Assembly (NCBI GenBank): GCA_020725385.1
Contig: DYFC01000008.1
Span: forward strand, 1 to 52,054
Length of the DNA stretch: 52,054 nt
Direction of reading: 5' to 3'
Origin: Nitrospira japonica
GTDB lineage: Bacteria; Nitrospirota; Thermodesulfovibrionia; Thermodesulfovibrionales; SM23-35
This document shows, piece after piece, positions 45,103-52,054 of the stretch; the stretch's first letter is position 1; the number at the start of each line of letters is the position of its first letter. The notes below the pieces were generated by a model, which was not told where the DNA came from, did no database searches, and worked only from the letters and a program-made list of their open reading frames with translations. The position numbers and the translations under genes were made by a program.

Positions 45103-45132
45103 TTGAAAAAACAGGGAAATGTCTGCTAAGAT
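45103..45132 (+). promoter_or_regulatory. Candidate promoter of the RDD-mre operon
   Basis: TTGAAA (45103-45108) is followed after 18 nt by TGC-TAAGAT (TAAGAT at 45127-45132). Only 6 nt separate this -10 from the ATG at 45139, and no Shine-Dalgarno is present, so a leaderless transcript is possible. Confidence 0.4.
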
Positions 45133-45138
45133 TTTGAA

Positions 45139-46597
<1,459 letters not shown>

Positions 46598-46598
<1 letters not shown>

Positions 46599-47380
46599 TG
46601 TTTAGAAAGCGCATCCTGGTTTTAATCTTCATAATAATTACTCTGGGTTTGATGACTTTTCAGAGCAATAGACAAAGAATTTTGCCGTTTTCCTTTTTAG
46701 ACTCCCCGCTAAACAGCATTCATTATGCTCTAACCTCTGTAACCGATTATATTTCCGCTCCCTTCAAACGTATGATGATAAGAGAAGAAGAGAACTTAAG
46801 ATTAAAAACCGAACGCGACAATCTTTTACAAGAATTACAATCCTGCAGAGAAATTTTCATTGAAAATAAAAAACTCAGGGAAATTCTTGCTATTAAGGAA
46901 CATGGATACAAATATGTTGCTACTGCAAGAATTATTGGAAGAAGTACAGATCAATGGTCCAATATATTGATTCTTGACAAGGGCAGAAATAATGGCATCG
47001 CAAAAGATATGATTACAGTTACAGAGAAAGGTCTAACCGGAAAAATTACAGGTGTCTCGGATTCATATTCATATATGCTTTTAATCGGTGATATGAGTTT
47101 TTCGGTTGCTGCACGTCTTCAGGAATCAAGAACAGAAGGGGTCATTTCAGGAACAGGGTTCAAAAAGTGTCAGTTAAAATATATTCCTTATGAGGAAGAA
47201 GTTAAAAAAGATGATATTGTTATAACATCAGGACTTGACATGCTTTTCCCGAAAGGGATACCTATTGGTTATGTATCAAGGGTCAATAAAAAAGATATGG
47301 GATTTTTTCAGGACATCGAGGTTATTCCTTTTGTTGATACCTCAAAAATAGAGTTCGTTGCAATAATTAAGGGAGAATGA
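46598..47380 (+). CDS. mreC: Rod-shape-determining protein MreC
   Basis: The 260-residue bitopic protein has one TM helix (about 5-22), a coiled coil (about 60-95) and the periplasmic MreC beta-domains (IIGRSTDQWSNILILDKGRNNGI, then DIVITSGLDMLFPKGIPIGYV). It links MreB to the periplasmic wall machinery and activates PBP2. It overlaps mreB by 1 nt and mreD by 4 nt. Confidence 0.96.
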
Positions 47381-47832
47381 AATATTTTTTATGGGCGATT
47401 GCCCTTTTTTTAACGCTTATATTTCAAGGTTATTTTTCATTTTTTAATATAATACCCAACCTTACTATCGTCTTTGCATTTTATGCAGGCTTAAGGCATG
47501 GTGATATAAAAGGCCTGGCAATTGGAGCATTAATAGGAGCGATAGAGGATAGCATTTCAAGCATGTTTCTGGGGCCTAATATGCTCAGCAAAGGCATTGC
47601 TGGCTTTATTGCTTCACATCTTTATACAAGATTCTTTATATGGACACCTTTAATCGGCATGATCACAATTGTTGTATTTACTTTCACTGATAGCCTTATG
47701 GTTTTTATGATGAAAAGCGTTTTTGACCGGATGCCAACGGACGCAATAACAGGATTATCTATTATATTTATTCGTTCTTTGATTAATGCGCCTTTTGGAT
47801 ATTTCTTGAAACCAAAGGAAATACATTCATGA
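47377..47832 (+). CDS. mreD: Rod-shape-determining protein MreD
   Basis: This 151-residue inner-membrane protein has five hydrophobic segments, with YAGLRHGDIKGLAIGALIGAIED typical of MreD. It is weakly conserved in sequence but placed by its size, topology and position between mreC and mrdA. It overlaps mreC and mrdA by 4 nt each. Confidence 0.93.
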   Translation: MKYFLWAIALFLTLIFQGYFSFFNIIPNLTIVFAFYAGLRHGDIKGLAIGALIGAIEDSISSMFLGPNMLSKGIAGFIASHLYTRFFIWTPLIGMITIVVFTFTDSLMVFMMKSVFDRMPTDAITGLSIIFIRSLINAPFGYFLKPKEIHS

Positions 47833-49643
47833 CATCTTCGCAGAAAAACGATTCCGAAAAATTTGGCTTTATCGGCTATTTAATAATTGCAATATTTATC
47901 CTTCTGGCACTTAGATTATGGCAGTTGCAAATACTTCAGGGAAAGGAATACAGAAGACTTTCCGAAGCAAATCGTTTAAGAATAGTAAACATACCGGCGC
48001 CAAGAGGCATTATCTTTGATAGGAATGAAATTCCTTTAGTTAAAAATTCACCTTATTTTTTTGCCTCGGTAATTCCTGATGAGTTTGATGAAACAAAAAC
48101 ACATTTATTTTCAAAAATACTTAATATCCCGGAAGAAGAAATTCTTGAAAAAGTAAAAAAATCGAGGAACAGTCCGTTTATTCCCGTTAAATTAAAATAC
48201 GGGATAAATTTCAATGAAATCGCATTTCTTGAAGCAAGAAAATCAGATCTTCCTGGGCTTATAATCGAAGTCGAGATAAGTAGAAATTACATCCATAATG
48301 ATTCAGCCTCACATATTATAGGCTATCTTGGCAGGCTTACTCCTACACAAATAAAAGACCCTGCATATAAGGATATTCCTGCCGATATATTCATCGGGCA
48401 GTGGGGTGTCGAAAAAATGTTCGACAACAAATTAAGGGGCTCTCCCGGGAAAAGAATAATTGAAGTAAATGCACTCGGGAAAGAAATCAGACTATTACAG
48501 GAAACCTCGCCTGTCAAAGGTGAAGACATTACTTTGAGCATTGATATAAATTTTCAGAAAGCTGCAGAAAAGGCCTTTGGAGAAAAAGTCGGAGCATTAG
48601 TTGCATTAAAACCTGATACAGGAGAGATTCTCAGCCTTGTTAGCAATCCACGTTTTGATCCCAATCTTTTTACAAAAGGGATGACTTCAGAACAATGGCT
48701 CGCTATCTCGAACGATAAAAGAAATCCACTGTTAAACAGAACAATTCAAAGTCAGTATCCACCCGGTTCAATATTTAAAATAGTAACTGCGGTAGCAGGG
48801 CTCGAGGAAAGATTAATTTCACCTGACTTAAAAATAGATTGTAGAGGTGAGATTAAATACGGATCGCAAAAATTTGGTTGCTGGAAAAATGGAGGTCATG
48901 GAAATGTAAATCTCCACAGGGCAATAGTTGAATCATGCGATGTATATTTTTATGAAGTCGGCAGGCGTCTTGGTATTGACAGACTTGCCAGTTATGCAAA
49001 AAACTTCGGTCTCGGTGAAAAAACAGGGATTGAACTTGCCAAAGAAAAATCTGGAGTTATTCCCGATACTCAGTGGAAACTTAAAAATAAAAAACAATCA
49101 TGGTATCTCGGAGATACATTTAATGCAGCTATCGGTCAGGGATATGTTGCTTTGACACCTCTACAAGCAGCAACAATGATTAATACTTTTGCAAACGGTG
49201 GCATTTTATACAAACCAACTCTAATCAAAGATGTTCAACCAATTGCACTTGGAAAAATCAATATGGATAAAGAGACTTTCAATATCGTAAAAAGCGGCCT
49301 TTTTGGTGTTGTGAATGGGCCCGGAGGTACAGGGGCAAGCGCAAGGTCTTATTATAAAATTGCTGGCAAAACAGGGACAGCCCAGGTTATTGCAAACAGA
49401 AGCAGACTTAAATACTTACCAGAAAAATACCAGGACCATGCATGGTTTGTTGCTTTTGCACCGGTTGAAAAACCCGAGATTTCTCTTTCAGTACTCGTTG
49501 AACACGGAGGACATGGAGGAGGAGCAGCAGCACCAATAGCAAAAACAGTTATAGAAGAGTATATGAGAATAATCCATCCACCATCTGTAACTAAAAATGA
49601 AGAAATTATATCCGGAGAGGAAAATTCTCAGATAGCACAATAA
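47829..49643 (+). CDS. mrdA: Penicillin-binding protein 2 (elongation transpeptidase)
   Basis: The 604-residue class B PBP has one TM anchor (about 14-30), a pedestal/dimerisation domain (PAPRGIIFDRN at about 57-66) and a transpeptidase domain. Its active-site motifs are S314-I-F-K317, S369-C-D and K514-T-G. It cross-links peptidoglycan in the elongasome with RodA. The normal second motif in PBP2 is SSD; here it is SCD. Confidence 0.97.
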   Translation: MTSSQKNDSEKFGFIGYLIIAIFILLALRLWQLQILQGKEYRRLSEANRLRIVNIPAPRGIIFDRNEIPLVKNSPYFFASVIPDEFDETKTHLFSKILNIPEEEILEKVKKSRNSPFIPVKLKYGINFNEIAFLEARKSDLPGLIIEVEISRNYIHNDSASHIIGYLGRLTPTQIKDPAYKDIPADIFIGQWGVEKMFDNKLRGSPGKRIIEVNALGKEIRLLQETSPVKGEDITLSIDINFQKAAEKAFGEKVGALVALKPDTGEILSLVSNPRFDPNLFTKGMTSEQWLAISNDKRNPLLNRTIQSQYPPGSIFKIVTAVAGLEERLISPDLKIDCRGEIKYGSQKFGCWKNGGHGNVNLHRAIVESCDVYFYEVGRRLGIDRLASYAKNFGLGEKTGIELAKEKSGVIPDTQWKLKNKKQSWYLGDTFNAAIGQGYVALTPLQAATMINTFANGGILYKPTLIKDVQPIALGKINMDKETFNIVKSGLFGVVNGPGGTGASARSYYKIAGKTGTAQVIANRSRLKYLPEKYQDHAWFVAFAPVEKPEISLSVLVEHGGHGGGAAAPIAKTVIEEYMRIIHPPSVTKNEEIISGEENSQIAQ

Positions 49644-49690
49644 CGTAGAAAAATTGATTCAACAATACATTCTTCATGTTAACTTAAACC

Positions 49691-49720
49691 TTGTTTTGTA
49701 AGATTAAGGTAAATTATAAT
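49691..49720 (+). promoter_or_regulatory. Promoter of the cysteine synthase gene
   Basis: TTGTTT (49691-49696) is followed after 18 nt by a perfect TATAAT (49715-49720). Only 5 nt separate it from the ATG at 49726 and no Shine-Dalgarno is present. Transcription starting at the A or T of ATG would give a leaderless mRNA for cysK and possibly rodA. Confidence 0.5.
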
Positions 49721-49725
49721 TAAAA

Positions 49726-50631
49726 ATGGGCATCTTAAAATGTATTGGCAATACACCTTTAACCGAGATAGATTTAAACCCGAATCCAAACGTCAAGCTT
49801 CTTGCTAAGCTCGAAGGGAATAACCCCGGAGGTTCGGTAAAGGATAGAATCGCCCTTTATATGATTGAATCCGCAGAAAAACAGGGGATATTAACAAAAG
49901 ATAAAATTATTCTTGAGGCTACTTCAGGAAATACGGGCATAGGACTTGCGATGGTTGCCTCTGCAAAAAAATACAGGGTAAAATTGACAATGCCTGCCTG
50001 CGTTAGTGTTGAGAGAAGAAGAATACTTGAGGCATTTGGAGCAGAGCTTATTCTTACACCATCAAGTGAAGGAACAGATGGTGCAATCAGGCTTGCTCAT
50101 AAAATACTCGAAGAAGAACCGCAGAGATACTTTATGCCAAACCAATTTGATAATGAAGCAAATTTTATTGCTCATTATGAGACTACAGGGAAAGAAATCA
50201 TTGAACAGACCGGTGGCAAAGTAACACATTTTGTTGCAGGCATGGGGACAACAGGTACCTTAATGGGTGTCAGCATGAGATTAAAAGAATTCAATAAAGA
50301 TATTAAAATTATAGGCGTTGAGCCTGTAAAAAACCACCGAATTCAGGGGCTTAAAAATATGACCGAGTCTATTAAACCAAAGATATTCAATCCGTCCAGG
50401 CTCGATGAACATTATTTTGTAAATGATGATGAAGCATTTGACACAACAAGAATGCTGGCAATAAAAGAAGGTTTATTTGTTGGTATGTCAAGTGGAGCAG
50501 CTATGCATATAGCTCTGAGAATATCCAGTGAATTAAAAACCGGCGTAATTGTTGTACTTCTTCCTGACAGAGGAGACCGGTATCTTTCTACATCACTCTT
50601 TACTTCTGTTTGTGCAAAATGTCCGCCATAA
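49726..50631 (+). CDS. Cysteine synthase (PLP-dependent, CysK/CysM family)
   Basis: The 301-residue enzyme makes cysteine from O-acetylserine (or a related donor) and sulfide. The PLP lysine is Lys39 in NPGGSVKDR. The phosphate-binding loop is TSGNTGIGLAM, and GTTGTLMG is a second PLP phosphate site. I cannot settle CysK versus CysM. It uses sulfide, the end product of sulfate respiration. Its place between mrdA and rodA is unusual. It lies 3 nt before rodA, so the two are likely co-transcribed from a promoter just ahead of cysK. Confidence 0.93.
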   Translation: MGILKCIGNTPLTEIDLNPNPNVKLLAKLEGNNPGGSVKDRIALYMIESAEKQGILTKDKIILEATSGNTGIGLAMVASAKKYRVKLTMPACVSVERRRILEAFGAELILTPSSEGTDGAIRLAHKILEEEPQRYFMPNQFDNEANFIAHYETTGKEIIEQTGGKVTHFVAGMGTTGTLMGVSMRLKEFNKDIKIIGVEPVKNHRIQGLKNMTESIKPKIFNPSRLDEHYFVNDDEAFDTTRMLAIKEGLFVGMSSGAAMHIALRISSELKTGVIVVLLPDRGDRYLSTSLFTSVCAKCPP

Positions 50632-50634
50632 ATA

Positions 50635-51756
50635 ATGTTTAATATTGATCGCCGGCTCTTAAAAAATTTTGACATCATTATACTTGCAACTGTATTAATT
50701 ATCTCCCTAATCGGCATAATGACAATTTACAGCGCTACAAGGCCGATAGGAGATGAAGCACAGCCGGCTTTTTACATTAAACAGGGGACATGGCTTGCAC
50801 TTGGAATCGCTGTCATGTTCCTGTCTGTAACTTTTGACTACATATGGCTCGGCAGATTATCCTTTGCATTGTACATTTTTGGCGTCGCTCTTCTTGTCAT
50901 TGTTTTTATTGCCGGCAGAATCGGATTAGGTGCCCAGAGATGGCTAAGCATAGGACCGCTATCTTTTCAGCCATCAGAATTCTTTAAGCTTTTCTACATA
51001 ATATACTTATCTTTTAAATTTAGTACAATAAGAGGACAACTCGATGCAGTATTACTTTTTAAATTATTTTTCACCACTACTTTTTTCCCTTTTCTGCTAT
51101 TAATTGAACAACCTGATCTTGGAACAGCAATTATAATAACAACTTTATTTTTTTTGATTGCCATAGCAAAAGGTATTCAGCGTAAGATAGCAATACTTTT
51201 AATAATCATAACCCTTATTTCAATGCCATTTCTTGGAAATATTTTCTGGGGAGGATTAAAAGAATACCAAAAAAGCAGATTGATTGCTTTTATGTATCCT
51301 GAATCAACACATTCAACAATTGGTTATCAAATAAATCAATCAAAAATTACAGTTGGTTCCGGAGAGATTTTCGGGAAAGGATATATTCACGGGACACAGG
51401 GACCTTTTAGATTTTTACCTGAAAAACATACGGATTTTATTTTTGCAATCTTTGCTGAGGAATGGGGTTTCACGGGATCCTTCATCCTCTTTTTTCTCTA
51501 CTTTGTTTTTCTAATGCGGGGTCTGGAAACAGCACTTAAAGCAAGGGAAGATTTTGGGAAACTGCTTGCTCTTGGAATTACATTTATGTTTCTAATTTAT
51601 TTTACAATAAACGTCGGCATGACTCTTGGTTTGATGCCTGTTGTTGGTATTCCACTTCCTTTTATGAGCTACGGGGGCACAGCGCTTCTTTCCAATCTTA
51701 TTGCTGTTGGAATATTAATAAACATAAAAAGCCGGAGATTTGAACTCTTCCATTAA
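50635..51756 (+). CDS. rodA: Rod-shape SEDS glycosyltransferase RodA
   Basis: The 373-residue SEDS-family polytopic protein has about ten TM helices and polymerises lipid II together with PBP2. SEDS signatures include QPDLGTAIII, GSGEIFGKGYIHGTQ, FLPEKHTDFIFA and the C-terminal VVGIPLPFMSYGGTALLSN. The length is normal. It ends the rod-shape operon; the intergenic region after it has no obvious terminator. Confidence 0.97.
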   Translation: MFNIDRRLLKNFDIIILATVLIISLIGIMTIYSATRPIGDEAQPAFYIKQGTWLALGIAVMFLSVTFDYIWLGRLSFALYIFGVALLVIVFIAGRIGLGAQRWLSIGPLSFQPSEFFKLFYIIYLSFKFSTIRGQLDAVLLFKLFFTTTFFPFLLLIEQPDLGTAIIITTLFFLIAIAKGIQRKIAILLIIITLISMPFLGNIFWGGLKEYQKSRLIAFMYPESTHSTIGYQINQSKITVGSGEIFGKGYIHGTQGPFRFLPEKHTDFIFAIFAEEWGFTGSFILFFLYFVFLMRGLETALKAREDFGKLLALGITFMFLIYFTINVGMTLGLMPVVGIPLPFMSYGGTALLSNLIAVGILINIKSRRFELFH

Positions 51757-51868
51757 AATTCTGTTTTTTGTTATAATTTGATTTTAAATTTATTTTACGG
51801 GTCATCAATCTGCTTTTTCTTAAGTATTTTTTACTATACAATAGCATTCAATGCAATTCACTATTGAT

Positions 51869-51945
51869 GGCGGCGTAGCTCAGTCGGTTAGAGCATGCGG
51901 CTCATATCCGCAGTGTCCGGGGTTCAAATCCCTGCACCGCCACCA
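51869..51945 (+). tRNA. tRNA with CAT anticodon, probably elongator tRNA-Met
   Basis: The 77-nt cloverleaf has acceptor GGCGGCG, D-stem GCTC/GAGC, anticodon stem TGCGG/CCGCA with loop CTCATAT (anticodon CAT), T-arm with TTCAAAT, and an encoded CCA. The acceptor stem has one C-A mismatch (position 6 with 67). It lacks the C1-A72 mismatch of initiator tRNA. Elongator Met is most likely; the CAT-reading Ile2 (lysidine) tRNA is the alternative. Confidence 0.93.
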
Positions 51946-51972
51946 CTTATTATTTTTTGGAGGATGGGCCTT

Positions 51973-52054
51973 ATGAAAAAGTTGTTGACCTGGGTTGTAG
52001 GGGGAGCCTTTCTTTTGAGCCTGCCTGCCATGGGGCTGGCCCAGAAGGAAGAGA
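51973..52054 (+). CDS. Start of a secreted protein (partial)
   Basis: ATG at 51973 is preceded by GGAGGA at about 12-nt spacing. The 27 visible codons encode a signal peptide (MKKLLTWVVGG, then a hydrophobic core and LPAMGLAQ-K), with probable cleavage after AMGLA. The codons are visibly GC-richer than in the rod-shape operon. The gene runs off the window, so its function cannot be named. Confidence 0.75.
   Translation, partial: MKKLLTWVVGGAFLLSLPAMGLAQKEE

Overview
The window is from an AT-rich, Gram-negative, strictly respiratory bacterium that carries the dissimilatory sulfate-reduction pathway. Sat, AprBA, QmoABC and a proton-pumping pyrophosphatase are all present. An ADP-heptose synthesis enzyme, RseP, TolC and OmpA-type proteins show that it has an LPS-type outer membrane. 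Taken together this best fits a sulfate reducer of the Nitrospirota (Thermodesulfovibrio-like). A member of the Desulfobacterota cannot be excluded without tree building. Coding density is high, genes sit in long same-strand runs, and no transposase, phage, plasmid or CRISPR feature is seen.

Layout. (1) 1-455: the 5' end of a 16S rRNA gene, reading out of the window on the minus strand, with its leader and upstream region. (2) 456-3663, minus: a K+-channel/TrkA-N protein, MurJ and a metallo-beta-lactamase-fold hydrolase. (3) 3779-12973, plus: a seven-gene efflux operon with a TetR regulator, an RND pump (adaptor and transporter), one TolC, and a MacAB-type ABC pump. (4) 13142-14576: an OmpA-domain protein in a GC-richer patch, with an apparent gene remnant and a strong promoter upstream. 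(5) 14577-30530, minus: a long housekeeping run. In transcription order it has a YkgJ-type protein, a stand-alone AICAR transformylase, acylphosphatase, RecN, a two-cluster ferredoxin, a ROK kinase, signal peptidase I, a small membrane protein, riboflavin genes (ribE, ribAB, ribH), nusB, a phosphoesterase, a secreted repeat protein, uppS, cdsA, dxr, rseP and rfaE2.

(6) 30832-42598, minus: the sulfate-activation and APS-reduction cluster, in transcription order adk, sat, aprB, aprA, qmoA, qmoB, qmoC, hppA. Sat makes APS and PPi from ATP and sulfate. HppA hydrolyses PPi and recovers a proton gradient. AprBA reduces APS to sulfite and AMP with electrons from menaquinol through QmoABC. Adk returns AMP to the adenylate pool. 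Dsr genes for the sulfite step are not in this window. (7) 42847-45058: rdgB, and divergently a kinase-fold protein with a universal stress protein. (8) 45139-51756, plus: an RDD membrane protein and the rod-shape operon mreB, mreC, mreD, mrdA, rodA, with a cysteine synthase gene between mrdA and rodA. (9) 51869-52054: a CAU-anticodon tRNA and the start of a secreted-protein gene of different base composition.

The most interesting points are the completeness and transcript structure of the sulfate cluster (a hairpin over the adk ribosome-binding site, and orphan Shine-Dalgarno motifs in its spacers). Others are a duplicated TetR operator overlapping the regulator's own start codon, four genes whose -10 box lies 5-8 nt before the ATG (candidate leaderless mRNAs), and a K+-channel filter reading SVGYM. 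I did not find a convincing wholly new system. The kinase-fold plus UspA pair is the least characterised module.
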